Shown here in pieces: positions 46,824 through 57,596 of a DNA stretch of 64,000 nt. The notes below the pieces were generated by a model, which did no database searches, was not told where the DNA came from, and saw only the letters and a program-made list of their open reading frames with translations. Within the stretch, counting starts at the first letter, position 1, and the number at the start of each line of letters is the position of its first letter. Origin of the DNA: Marvania coccoides (Eukaryota > Chlorophyta > Trebouxiophyceae > Chlorellales > Chlorellaceae); NCBI GenBank assembly GCA_963854735.1, contig OY978100.1, forward strand, positions 310,001-374,000, in the 5' to 3' direction. Both the position numbers and the translations under genes were made by a program.

Positions 46824-48607
46824 ATGATGAACGGTCTGCTCTCAAATTCCGTTCTCAGTTGGCGCCTCGTGGGGTCCGCCGTATGGCACGCAGCCATCTC
46901 TGCAGTGCTCTGCATCACCTATGACTGCATCTGGAACCCAGTGGCCGTGCTGTCACCCACCGGAGCGCTGGCCAGCTTGTTCAGTTTTTACAACTGGATC
47001 AATATCTCAGGCCTCCTGTGGGCGTTGGCCCCAGCAACAGCGGCGCACGCCGCCTCGATTACCACCGAGGAGCCCGCTTCCAAGAACCTTCCCGGCCTGC
47101 AGTACGCTCCAGCCTGGCTGGCAGCCACGCTGCGGCGGGCGGTCGCTCGGGCTGCAACGCCGCAGGCAGCTGCCCTCTCGCTCGTCTCCTTCGCAGCCCA
47201 CACCGTGTCTGCCGCACTGTTCCTCTACCAAGCCACCGGCCCCTCAAAATCCCTCTTGTGTGAGTAGTAAATAGAAAGCATACAACTTTCTCCTCCATCC
47301 ATCGTGGGAAAAACGAATAACGAATATTTATTTACTGCGTTCTCGCCCCCTTCCTTTTTAATGCAGCGCTGTACCAGTTCGTGTGGGCGGCAGCAATATT
47401 GGCCCTGGTGTACCAGCTGCACGTTATCTACTGGTCCCGTGACGTGTTAACCTTCCCAACCATCCAACGCCACCGCTACTTCAGAATCAAGCAGCAGCTG
47501 CCCTCCCTCATCCCACCCGCGCTCACGCTCGCTACCGTCAGCTGCCTCGCCACCAGCGCAGCGTCCTGGCTGGCTGGCCACGGCGCTTTAAACGCAACTG
47601 CTGCTGTGCCGCTGTGGGGTGCCGCTGTGCTGTGCGTGCTGTGCTGGCTGGCCGGCACGGTGGTGTTAGAGGTGGTGTTCACGGAGAGGCTGCGTCCCGA
47701 CGACTACGACGCTCGAGACTGCCTCGCTACGATGGCGCTGTGTCTGAGTGGCAGCCGGGGGAAAATCATTCGCGACCTGACGCTGCATGATCTGTCGTTG
47801 CTACCCACAGATCCCGGGAAAGGAGCGTGGCGGCGTGAAGAGGTGTTTGCGGACGATTCGGGCGCCAGGTGGCGGCCTTTGGGGCAGCCGTGCGTGGCGG
47901 CAGTGGCTGAGGTGGCGGTGGCGATGGCTGGCGCGCTGCCGCAGCGGGGAGAGGTGGCGGTGGCAACGGGCGGGGGAAAAGGCGGCAGCAGATATTCAAG
48001 CTCGGCTGCCAAGTGGAACGCAGTCCCCTATGTGCTCGTGAAGGTGGGCCAATTAAATATTCACTCCGGGACTGTCGATTGACTCTTTATTTTTTATGCA
48101 CAGTGCTTCATTCGTTTTTTTCTCTTTTACCTGATGCAGGGCGTGCCCTTGGCACAGCAGCGCAACCTCAACGCCCTGGAAGCTCTGTGCCGCGGCTACC
48201 AGCGCTGCAAGCTCGCCTCCAGGGCGCTCTGCAACTTCGCAGTAGTTTCTCTCACTGCCGACCGCTTTGGCGTGCTGCAGATGGGGTCCCCTGGGCTGGG
48301 AGACGGCGTGATGTGCATGCTGAGCACACTGATTGCCTGTCAAACCTTCTCCAAGCAGGCTGGCGGCGCTGGCGGCGCGGCGTTGGGGCCGTGGCGGGCA
48401 GCAGGCGACGCCCCTTACTTTACTCGAGAAGCGGCTGCTGCTGTGCATGCTTTGGCAGATGAGCTCACCACGGGGATGTACCAAGTGGTCGCTGCCTTTG
48501 GGCCGGCGCTAAAAGAGGCGCTGGGCAAGGCAACAGAGGCACCGGCGTACGGCAGCAAGGCAGATGCCGCTGCGCTGCTGGAGAGGTTCTTGAGCGGGGA
48601 GCAGTGA
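46824..48607 (+). CDS. NDC1: nuclear pore membrane protein NDC1-like
   Basis: Three exons, 46824-47259, 47367-48043 and 48140-48607, giving 526 residues. About six hydrophobic spans occupy the first half ('SALFLYQATGPSKSLLSLYQ', 'FVWAAAILALVYQLHVIYW'). The soluble part contains 'KIIRDLTLHDLSLLPTD' and 'WRREEVFADDSGARWRPLGQ', matching the Ndc1_Nup family, whose members anchor the nuclear pore complex in the envelope. The product is shorter than animal NDC1 (~670) but near plant forms. Start at 46824 (MMNG) chosen over an upstream in-frame non-ATG codon. Confidence 0.7.
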
Positions 48608-48879
48608 GCTGGGGTTTTCTCTTTGCATACCATAAACAAACGCAGGCTTAATTGTTTAGTGTTATTGCATGCATAGTAGAAAGGTTTGCATGGACGGCAA
48701 TAAACATATTAAAGTTTATCTTGCTTTAAGTAAAAATATATATATTTATATTTACATTGTCTAGCTATGCATTGTATCAAAGCGCGCTGCAATTCTTCTT
48801 CATTTAGTTCTGTTAGCCAAGCTAACTATTATCCATCACGAAATGGAAAATTTGTCGGTGCTCATTAGCTATTTGTGTC

Positions 48880-49864
48880 TTACAGCCCGCGGTCTTCGGC
48901 GGCCTTGCGCTTCTGGTACTCCTCCTTTGCCTCATCCTCAAGGCCCTTCACCGCCTTGCGCTTCTCCTCCTCGTCCATCTCCATCCACTCCTCGGGAATG
49001 TCAGAGGAGTCAGAGATGCCACAGCCGTCGGTGAACGCGCCGTTCTTCTGGCAGCACTCGTCCTCGGTCTTGTAATTCCCCCATCCTCGGGTGCACACCT
49101 GTTTTGGGCGACAAAAAATCAGTTCAAACATGGTGAAAAGCAGCTGGTACCCCCACTCTCGCTGTCATAAGCAGCAGCTGAAAAGATGGTGCAGCGGGTA
49201 AAGCTGGAGTTAAATTTTAATTTACCTGGCGGTCGTCGGTGGAGCTGCAGGTGCGGCGAGGGAACCAGTCAGATCCCACCCAGCACGGCTCGGGGAGGGA
49301 GCAGCCGTCCACAAATGCGCGGCCGGGGGAGCAGCACTCGTCTTCAGATGCCCATTGACCCCAGTTGTACGAGCAGCGAGTGAGGTTGCTGGTGGGCTGG
49401 CACAGGCGCTCAGGGTAGAAGCTGCCGGGAATCCAGCACTGCACGGGCTTGGTAAAGTCGGTGCACCCTTTCGGAAAAGCTCCGCTTTGTCCCGGGCGGC
49501 AGCACTGCGGAGGAAATGGATTATGGTGGTTACATTTAAATCCTCATTTTATTTTATTTTGGTTCGTATGACAACATAAGACGAAAAGTAACAATCCGAC
49601 CTCAGAGAAGCTGGCCCACGCGTTGAAGCCGCGCCCGCACTCCTGTGGGATGTTTGAGACCTTGCAGGTGCGGAGTGGGTAATAGGAGTCGGGCACCACG
49701 CAGGGGGCTGGCAGACGCCTGGTCACGACCGTGCGCTGCTGCTGCTGTTTTGCGGCGAGCTGCTGCTGGCGCCGCTGCTCAGCCAGCTTTTCGGTGGGAG
49801 TCTGCTGGCCTGCTACGACTTTCAGCAGAACCAGGCCAATGAGGCAAATCGTTGCAGCCCTCAT
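48880..49864 (-). CDS. secreted Cys-rich protein with three CC-AF-GC repeats
   Basis: Three exons, 49864-49601, 49504-49226 and 49098-48880, giving 253 residues. A signal peptide 'MRAATICLIGLVLLKVVAGQ' precedes a Gln-rich linker. Three repeat units follow, with pattern C-x-(V/I/W)-...-(Y/F)(Y/F)P-x-R-x-C ... W-x(6-8)-EC-C-x(6-9)-AF-x2-GC: 'ECCRPGQSGAFPKGC', 'ECCSPGRAFVDGC' and 'ECCQKNGAFTDGC'. The third lacks the FYP half. Both introns are phase 0 and fall beside repeat borders, so repeats could multiply by exon duplication. The C-terminus is a charged helical tail. I do not recognise the family; disulfide-bonded wall or surface protein is the best guess. Confidence 0.7.
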
Positions 49865-50091
49865 TGGAAACAAACAAGCCCTTTTCTCAGTAGCCCCTCT
49901 AAAACGAAGCTGCAAGCGTGTTGCAGCTTGAATATTATGCTATTAAAACGTGTGAACGCAGCAATTATGGCCATTCAGCGTCGCCCTCCCCCCGATCTTG
50001 CTCGTGCCAGTCAAAGGCATTATTGGTCCGGTCAACCCACGCTGTGCTTTGCTTTTTACACCACCGAAATCATGCAGCTAAATTCCAGAAT

Positions 50092-51390
50092 TCATGGTAA
50101 CAAAAAGGGGTCTGTTTTGTACGCAGTCCATCGCTGCCCATCCAGCTGTGACCTTGCCAGCCCGATGTCGGCAGCAATCCTCGCCATCAGCGCCTGAATG
50201 CCAGAAAATCGGATCTCAGGCCGCAAATACCCCAACGCCACCACCCGCAACGTCCTCCCGTGGAAATCTTCCGCCGCAAAGGCGTGCATGATGTGTACTT
50301 CAACGCTGACTTCTGGATTTGTATCGTCGGAAAAAGTCGGCCGCCGCCCCACGTTCATCACCATTTCGTGCACCGCGCTGTCCTCCGGAGGCGCCCCTGG
50401 CCCCACCTCCAGCCTCGCCCACCCAAAGTACACCCCAGAGGGCAGCCCTTGCAACTTTTCAGCCAGCGGCCCCGGAGCTAGATTTGCCGTCGGCACCCCC
50501 AGCTGCTTGCTGCCGCGCCCAAACCCGGCCACCACTTCTCCCGCGAGCTGAATTGGCGCGGCGGGGTGCGCGAATCCCTCGGGAATTCTCATTGTTGCGA
50601 CATAGAGCTCCGAATCATCTTTAAAGCTGATCAACTCCAGCGGCAGGTCTGCTAGCATCCGATCGAGGTCATCTTTGCGCGGCAGCGCGTGTGGCACGAG
50701 CTGCGGGTTGGCTAACGCGTACTCCTGGTGCCATTTGCGCCCCAGGGGGTGGCTGACCACCACCCATCCCCCCGGCCGCAGCAAAAAACACGCCTTCAGC
50801 AGTGCATCCCGCGGGTCCGCCAGGTTGCCAAACACGGCGTTGAAAAATACCGCGTCAAAGGGGCCGTAGAAAGCAGGCAAGTCCACTACATCGCCAATCC
50901 AAGCCCGTACTGACGGTTCGTTTCCCAGGGTCGACGGGAGGCTTTCCCCGAAGCGTTGATGCAGCGCATCGATCATGGCGGGGCACACGTCCACCGCCAC
51001 TACGTCCGCCACCCCCTGGCGCTGAAGGTGAGGGATTAGAGCGCCATCGCCAGCGCCGACGTCCAAAACTCTGCTGGAAGGCCCTAGACCCGGGATGGAA
51101 GCTGCAATGGCCGCCAGCTTGGCTTCGACTTTGGGGGTGATGGAGGCTTGCAGCGCTGGAAGCTCCCGGGTGAAGTAGTCGGCCTGAAAGGCGTTGTGGG
51201 TCTGTCGATCGGCGGTGGGAGTGTGCTGGGTGGAGGAAGAGGAGGAGGGAGGGGTTGACGCAGGGGTATGGGAGGGGGTGGAGGAAGACATGGGGGACAA
51301 GAGTGTGGGGCTGCGAAAGTGGTGCAGGGAGGAGCACCGAGGGATCATTGCCTGAAATGTGGGTGGCCTCAGCAGTCCCGAGAGACGCAT
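50092..51390 (-). CDS. SAM methyltransferase fused to riboflavin kinase
   Basis: Single exon, 432 residues. The N-terminal ~65 residues are Ser/Thr/Pro-rich and may target an organelle. A class I methyltransferase domain follows: motif I 'VLDVGAGDGALIPHL' at about 108-122, 'VVAVDVCPAMIDAL', and 'DAVFFNAVFGNLADPRDALL' with 'LLRPGGWVVVSHP'. From about 283 comes a riboflavin kinase domain: 'GFGRGSKQLGVPTANLAPG', 'GVYFGWARLEV', 'MVMNVGRRPTFSDD' and 'VEVHIMHAFAAEDFHG', including the PTAN nucleotide motif and catalytic Glu. It would make FMN from riboflavin and ATP. Plants fuse this kinase to an HAD FMN-phosphatase; here the partner is a methyltransferase. The methyltransferase substrate is unknown. 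Confidence 0.85.
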   Translation of the reverse strand: MRLSGLLRPPTFQAMIPRCSSLHHFRSPTLLSPMSSSTPSHTPASTPPSSSSSTQHTPTADRQTHNAFQADYFTRELPALQASITPKVEAKLAAIAASIPGLGPSSRVLDVGAGDGALIPHLQRQGVADVVAVDVCPAMIDALHQRFGESLPSTLGNEPSVRAWIGDVVDLPAFYGPFDAVFFNAVFGNLADPRDALLKACFLLRPGGWVVVSHPLGRKWHQEYALANPQLVPHALPRKDDLDRMLADLPLELISFKDDSELYVATMRIPEGFAHPAAPIQLAGEVVAGFGRGSKQLGVPTANLAPGPLAEKLQGLPSGVYFGWARLEVGPGAPPEDSAVHEMVMNVGRRPTFSDDTNPEVSVEVHIMHAFAAEDFHGRTLRVVALGYLRPEIRFSGIQALMARIAADIGLARSQLDGQRWTAYKTDPFLLP

Positions 51391-51826
51391 GGTTGCTGCT
51401 GTTAATGCACTTGATAGAGAAATGGTATTATTAAAATTTAAACCTCTGGCTTTTTTGGTGTGAACAAAAATGAAACGATGTTTCGTTCGCCAGCCTGCCG
51501 GCCTTCTTATTGTTAAATATTAAATTCGAAATATTCGAAGTAATTGCAACGTGTTGGAACGTATGATGCATTAGCTTGGCATGATTTTGTTTTTCAATTC
51601 TGATCAAAATTTTGAACTTAATTATTCAAGGCATTTGGGCCTCTTAATGATGCTATTGTTGGCGTGCTGCAACATTGCCGCTGTTCAAACCAGCAAACTT
51701 TGTCTGGTCGAGCTGGGCGAGCTCTTGGGACTCTGCTGGATTACCGGTGGCGGAGCAAATGAAATGAAGCATTTCTCATAATTCAACAGGAAAAGACCAG
51801 CTGTCAACTAAAATCCGAATCATAAT
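51391..51826. other. intergenic region, same-strand neighbours
   Basis: Promoter side of the fusion gene and 3' side of the next gene. AT-rich, no exon recognised. Confidence 0.4.
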
Positions 51827-52590
51827 TCACAGCTTGGCACGCGGTGGCGGTCCCATTGCAGCTGCTGCCTCCTTTAATCCGACCTTGGCTGCGCTCTCCG
51901 CCGCCTTCCGCTTTTTTATCCCCAGCAGCTCCGCCTGCTTATTCTTGATCTTCACAAACTCCCGCTCCACGTACTCTGGCAGCTTGTCTGGATACCTGTA
52001 CATCCAAAAAGAAGCAGAAGGGAAGGAAATGAATTATAAAAAAATGTCACATTTCAGGGAAAGCAGAATCAGCGCTGTGGACTCATTATTAATTTGAATA
52101 TTGATGCAAATAAATTACATGCTTCAATAAAGCCACCGAAATGTAGCATTTTCTGTTTTTGCATCCACTCACGGCACTGCTGATCTTTCCGACAGCGCCC
52201 CCTCCTCCCACTGGCGCAAAATCACTCGGTACGCCGAAACGTGGGCCACAAACTGCAGCAGCACCGGGTCAATGCCCGAAGACTCCAACAAATTGGTGTG
52301 GTTAATTACAATGTCGGCTGCCTTTTCGTTCAGCGGCTGCAGAACGTCGCGCATCCAGTGACGCCGAGCGATGGCTTCTGGGCCGCTGGGATTCTGCTGA
52401 ATGGCTCTGCTAAACCCCCCAACGGTGCCATCTGGGCTGTGCTGCCGCACCATTCCGCTGTAGGCTGCCCTGCTGGCTGAAATGCAGGCGAGCAGAGGGC
52501 CGTAGAGAAGGCGGACCTGGTCGTTGGCGCGGTCGATCTGCGCCTTGCGCTCGTCGGTAGTTTTGGTGTTGAAATACGTGAACAAATAGC
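51827..52590 (-). CDS. conserved hypothetical protein, first exon unresolved
   Basis: Two exons are clear, 52590-52173 and 51995-51827, about 195 residues. The first begins after an acceptor (CTGCCAG) in phase 1, so at least one upstream exon is missing from the model; a short one near 52720-52700 is possible but weak. It starts 'YLFTYFNTKTTDERKAQIDR', then 'ANDQVRLLYGPLLACISASR'. This looks like a membrane-tethered helical protein of a type seen in bacteria and plants, with a conserved LYGPLLA motif and no known function. The C-terminus is Lys/Ala-rich and basic. Confidence 0.55.
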
Positions 52591-53383
52591 CTGGCAGTAA
52601 AGAGGAGCGATGCGAAATGAAGGGGAGTGGAATGCATATACGGAGGAGGGATGCCGAAATTTAGGCGAGTAGAATATATATGATTTTGAAAATCACATCA
52701 ACTTATTTTGGTAGAGTCCATCGATCAAAATGATGCTTGTAAAAAATAGAGAAAAAATCATGCTTTGAATTCAAGCAAGAGATCACCTGCGACCGCGGGC
52801 CAAATAGCTGAAATTTGCATTTTCGGATTATCGACTTTAATATCGTGTCGCTATCGTAGCTTGCTCCTGTCCATTGAGATGCTGGTATGTTACCAACAAA
52901 TAAAATAAAAAATAAAATAAAAGAGAACCGCGAGTTTTCACGAGCCTCCCTTGCCATCCAAAAGAAAGAGCTGACATTTTTGTAAGAAACCTGAATGATT
53001 TTTGCCGCCCCTTTGCAAGTCCCCTTCAGCCTATTGATATGAACATGCTGTGACAGACGCCCATTATCACGTTATATCAAGTTACCATAAATGTAGTTTA
53101 TAGAGCATGCATGCAAATTTCAATCGTCGATGCATGACAATAAATCTTAATTATAGCGTCTGCGTTCAGCATAAGCATCAATAAGGCGATTTATTGCATG
53201 GCTATTTCCTCAAAATAAAAATAAGATGCGATCTATTAGCATAAAAAGAAGAGAAACATGATTTAAATTCCCAAATAATTCCACCAGCCATCAGCACCCT
53301 TCTCGGTGCATTTCCCCAAAACAGGTAAATTATATAAATGAAAAATCTGTGTGGATCCTTTATACAAACATGACGTGATTTAA
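52591..53383. other. AT-rich intergenic region
   Basis: Upstream of the previous gene and downstream of the next. Clearly lower GC than the first 50 kb. It may contain the missing first exon. No other feature recognised. Confidence 0.4.
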
Positions 53384-54535
53384 TCAAACGAGCTTGAAAT
53401 AAAGGTCGCCGAGATGTGGTCCACAATCATCGTCGACTGTATTGGAATCAAACACAAACAGCTGCTTCCATTGAGGCTTCGTTTCATTCCAAACGTGGCC
53501 AAACTTCGTGGCGGTCATGGTGTACATGCCAAACAGCCGCTTTCCGTCAAGAGAAATGCACGTCATCCGAGGGTAATCCGTCTGCACCATGGAGGCGCCC
53601 CAAGCGAAAGGCTTCTTCTTCTGGGCAGGCCACCACACGCGTTCCAGCGCTGGGAAATTTTTTAAATAAACGTGGGTGGTGTCGGGGTTGAAGTGAGGGT
53701 AATGTTGGTGGAGCTCGACTGGAGCGTGGGATGGGCAGGTCGAGTTGAATTTTCTTAACGGGCTCGAGCGTTTTGACCTTAACGGTGGGCAACAGCAGCG
53801 GGTCTTTGTTGAGAACAGCGGGATACGTCATCGGGGAGCAGCTGCCGTAGCTAGCACCATTCATGTCGAGACGAACGCGTCTGCGGACATAACAGAGCGA
53901 TACTATTTGTAAGAAAGGTGCATGAAAAAATAATTTCATAGTTTTCCACGATCCCTTCTATGGTTTTACATGGCGTTTTAACTATTCCGAAAGAACCCGC
54001 GGAAAAAACCTGGAGAACCCTCGAGTTGCAAGGCATTTTATGGCTGTCAAAATTGATATGTTACTCACCGCTTGCAGGAGTCCTTGAACGTTACGGTGGC
54101 GTTTACTACGACAAGTTTGCCTCCGCCTGCCAGCTTATGTTCGCCATGACAGTAACGTTGGACCTTAAACTCTACAGCCGAAGGTTTGACGATCCAGTTG
54201 GGAATACCGCACGCCTCGTCAGCTTCAGTAGCGTTTTCTGCAGGGAGGAGGAATCTGATGTGGCTCCCGCGTATCTGGTTGTAAAAGAAGAGGGCCTTGT
54301 GCTTCTGGGCCGGGGGATTTGGTGCAGTGCCAGGGAGCGGCTGTTGCAGCCGGTGCAAAAAGTCCTAGCCCTGAGGAGCAAAGAAGGGCGCTTTTTAATG
54401 TTGCAACACAGAAATATTGAAGCGGGAATACAAGATTGGAGGCGCCGCGTTTAATGCGAGAGAGCGAGACGGATGGCCGAATCTCCATGAAAACTCACCG
54501 ATCACAAGCACCCATATCGATAAAGCTTTGCGCAT
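53384..54535 (-). pseudogene. secreted protein gene with two apparent frame breaks
   Basis: Three coding blocks: 54535-54499, 54370 (or 54340)-54069 and 53880-53384. Block 1 joined to 54370 gives an excellent signal peptide, 'MRKALSIWVLVIGLGLFAPA'. The conserved-looking sequence that follows, 'HKALFFYNQIRGSHIRFLLP', lies one base out of that frame. A second one-base shift is needed near 53718 to pass from 'VKTLEPVKKIQLDLP' to 'HFNPDTTHVYLKNFPALERV' and on to the C-terminus 'GPHLGDLYFKLV'. No intron solves either shift. The gene may be decaying, mis-sequenced, or spliced in a way I missed. The family is unknown; Cys and Gly residues suggest an extracellular fold. Confidence 0.4.
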
Positions 54536-55373
54536 TTCGATTCTTTATGTCGTTTTTTATGTTCTATTAACTTGCTGATCACCAGTCGCTAGAAAAAAAT
54601 AGTTTGTTCGCTGCACCACTGCAGCACTCGAGTAAGATCTTATGATTCAATTTTTATCTTTGCTTCACCTTTTTCTTTGCTTTTTTGTTCTTTAACATAT
54701 TTCTATCAAACTTGCTGATTGTAAGTATTGCTGGTTTCATGTATCGCGGCCGAAAACTGTCACTCTGGCATGATGACGCGGACAAAGTAGTGTATGTCAG
54801 CGATAATAAACACTTTCTGTCAAATTTCAACATAAACATTTTCAACAAACCAAAGATCGATATGGTTTCAAAACCAAGAGCTTTTTCATCCTGTAAAACC
54901 GCTGGCTGGAAGGACACGAAATGGTAATATAGCTGAATATCGATGAGCGGGGGTAGCGCGGTCTCTGCCGTACAATATATGCCAGATCAGCAGATCCAGT
55001 CATTCGGCTGCGTGCCCACATATCGCTCCCAGCAACCGTTTTTTATTTGTATTTAACTCTGCCGGTCAAGTTTTCCGACAACGAACTCGTCAAACCTAAG
55101 GCAAGACCCCCATTTACCACTCACTTTCCAGCTGCCAGAGAAAGCTCATTTTGCTTGCACGACATGCGTGTAGGTTTTCTTGTTTACTTAAAATAAGGCA
55201 ACACAGCCACGAAGAAAATCTAGGTGAGTGGCAGTATGCGCGTGTTAGGGAGCGGGGGCGAAAGATCTCCAAATATTGTAGCGCTCTATAGCGGGGGTTG
55301 TCCAAGCATCGCCCACTCTGTTACGAGATCGTTCTTTACGTCTTATTTGCATTCGTTTGTATCTTCTGCAGCT
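54536..55373. other. intergenic region with a dispersed repeat
   Basis: Divergent spacer before the first inverted-duplication arm. It contains one copy (54651-54706) of a ~55-bp T-rich repeat seen again at 62206-62261. Otherwise nothing recognised. Confidence 0.4.
54651..54706 (+). repeat. dispersed ~55-bp repeat, copy 1
   Basis: Closely matches 62206-62261 in the same orientation, from TTTTTATCTTTGCTTCAC to ACATATTTCTAT, with only a few differences. Unrelated sequence flanks both copies. Confidence 0.8.
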
Positions 55374-56573
55374 ATGTGGGCTCTCAAGCTTGCATTTTTT
55401 GCCGTGCTGGTGTCCAGCACCGTGGCGGTTCCCCAGACCTTCTTTGGGGAAGATTTCGGCCCTGCGCCGACGTGGCCGAACTCAGACCAAGCGCACAGCG
55501 ACTTCGTTTCCAAGCTTCTTGAAAGCCACGTCGAGGGCTTCGAGGCGTTCCAGGATGGCACCCGCCCCCCGCTTGACCTCACCTTCACCGACTTTTTCAC
55601 AGCAGGTGATCCAGCGAAGCTCACCACGGACCCGGGCGATGTTGATGGGGATATAATCAGTCATTTTCCTATCTACGGAGCTCGTGCGTTCTTGACATTA
55701 GGCAATTTCTCGGTGACACTTCCCGCCTCGAAGCCTGTCACAGCTTTTGGTTTTTATGGGCTTGATATTGGGTACCCCGGCGGTCAGCTGGAGATTACTA
55801 CTATTAACGGGGCAACTCATGTCTATGATGTGCCCAATACGACACCCGCAGCTCCTCTTGGGAAATGTTTCTGGGGCGTAATCAGCGACGTCGACGATCC
55901 TATCGAAGTGGTCAAATTTGGAAAGACGGACTATTCTGATGGCTTTGTCTTTGATCATCTGGAGGTGGGGACAACTGTGCCTCCGCCCAACTGCCACCTG
56001 CACAAACGCGGCCGCAAGCGCCCTATGCCGCCTGATGGAAACTTGGTTTGCTATTGCCCAACAAGGAAGAGGTAAGTGTGAAAAAAAAATCGTTTTGCCC
56101 TACACGCATTTCAGCATGCGTCCATTGGGCGTACGAAAAGCATGTCAATGGTCTCAAATCTCCGGGAGTCTCTTTGAACTCAATTTTAACCGTCCCATGC
56201 TTTTTTATATTTGCTGTCAGGCACTGCAAGACCCTCTGTCTCAAGCCTGAGATTGCTCTCAAATGGATTTCCCTGGAGAAGTGCGGCAGCGTGGACTGGG
56301 GTCAATGCGTGAAGCCCGACCGCAAATGTCGCTGGGATCACCCCAGGCACCACAGCAACTGGCCCTGGCAAGACCGCTACCACCACCACGACCACTGAAT
56401 GGTAGCAGAACTTTTGGGCAGAGCATTGCTCGTGTGATTGCATTGATTCCCGGCGTGTGCGACAGTTTGATTGATTTTTCCTCCTTGGGTAGATAATAGG
56501 CTCCATATTCTATGTTTTTCAAGTCATTTTAATAGTATAGACTGAGCGTTCAACTGAAATTTGTGAACTTATT
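55364..56573 (+). repeat. inverted duplication, arm A
   Basis: About 1.2 kb that matches 60587-61822 in inverted orientation. The match covers the whole secreted-protein gene, its intron and about 170 bp of 3' flank. Limits are approximate. Confidence 0.85.
55374..56398 (+). CDS. secreted beta-rich protein, duplicated copy A
   Basis: Two exons, 55374-56071 and 56221-56398, giving 291 residues. Signal peptide 'MWALKLAFFAVLVSSTVAVP', then 'QTFFGEDFGPAP'. The middle, 'KPVTAFGFYGLDIG', 'QLEITTINGATHVYDVPNTT', 'KCFWGVISDVDDPIEVVKFG' and 'DGFVFDHLEVGTT', resembles the beta-sandwich of bacterial secreted PEP-CTERM-type proteins. The last ~90 residues are basic and Cys-rich, ending in a His-rich tail 'RWDHPRHHSNWPWQDRYHHH'. 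An acceptor-like TTCTGCAG stands just before the Met, so a 5' untranslated intron is possible. Function unknown; a wall, matrix or metal-binding protein is plausible. Its paralog is on the other arm. Confidence 0.75.
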
Positions 56574-57271
56574 GTTTCATTGCGTGCTTCATCCTGTCTG
56601 TTTCCTGATGCTAGGAGCCAGCGACATTGTTTCCTCCACCATTCAAACGACAAGCTGCACGGCTTTTATCATATTTTTCAATTCACGTTATCATTGTGGG
56701 TACAACGCTGCACTTTCCACGCTGCACTTCCCCATGGACATTATTTCAATTCCGACACGCCACTTTTATTTATTTATATTTAACCTTCCATGCGCCGACC
56801 AAATTTCCAGCATCTTTCGCATTCTTCAATTAATTATGTGGTCAATCCTTCAGCAGTTTATATTTCCGTCGGCTGTAATTATAACGCCTGTCATTTTTCA
56901 GCCACTTTCACAGAACAGCGTTTGCTATATTCTTGTTCTCCTCGTGGACCTGCCATTACATACATACATACATTACAGGGTGTAAAGTCCGCGCAAAAGA
57001 GCAACGAAGGCCCCATAGCAGACTGGCACCGAAGTGCAAGAAAATAATAAACAATGCAAAATAAGTTTGAGATGATAATAAAAGAAAGAAAACATCAACC
57101 GCCTACAGAAACAAAGAATATTAAGAAAAGAGAAACAAAGAGAAAACGAGAAATTCAAAGTATTATGTCCATCCACGGAGCGCTTCGTAACCTCCAGCAT
57201 CGTGGCTCGCCTTAATGAAAGAAGCAACCTGCTTCGGAGCTTGCTGTAAAATTTCTAAAAACGATTCGAAG

Positions 57272-57331
57272 GAGAAGAAGAAGAAGAAGAAGAAGAAGAA
57301 GAAGAAGAAGAAGAAGAAGATGATGATGATG
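57272..57331. repeat. GAA trinucleotide microsatellite
   Basis: About sixteen GAA units followed by four GAT units. No gene is seen to cover it. Confidence 0.95.
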
Positions 57332-57549
57332 GCGGCGTATCAGGAAACAAAGAAGTAAGAGTCACGTTGAATGCCTGCAGGTAATGCTGCTTCACACCAC
57401 CAGGATATGCATATTAAACGCATTCAGCTCAGCATTTAACGGCGGGAAAGAAGTCCTGAATTTAACTAACCATTGCTCAGTAGGAACCACCACCAAGCAT
57501 CAATTCCAAATACGCAATTAAATGTTTAAGTTTTAATTCTAATGCTCTG

Positions 57550-57570
57550 CCCCCCCCCCCCCCCCCCCCC
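57550..57570. repeat. poly-C run of 21 bases
   Basis: Uninterrupted 21-base C tract 27 bp past the methyltransferase stop codon. Length is likely to vary and be hard to sequence. Confidence 0.95.
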
Positions 57571-57596
57571 ATCCCCATTTTCACCTCTTGTCTCTC

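Larger units (their letters stand above)
56399..57596. other. AT-rich intergenic region with simple repeats
   Basis: Convergent spacer containing the end of arm A, a GAA microsatellite and a 21-base poly-C run. Open frames here are low-GC and unsupported. Confidence 0.45.

Noticed and set aside
54685..54927. 80-codon frame on +
   Set aside because: Low-complexity, AT-rich, and it begins directly beside a dispersed repeat; no support.
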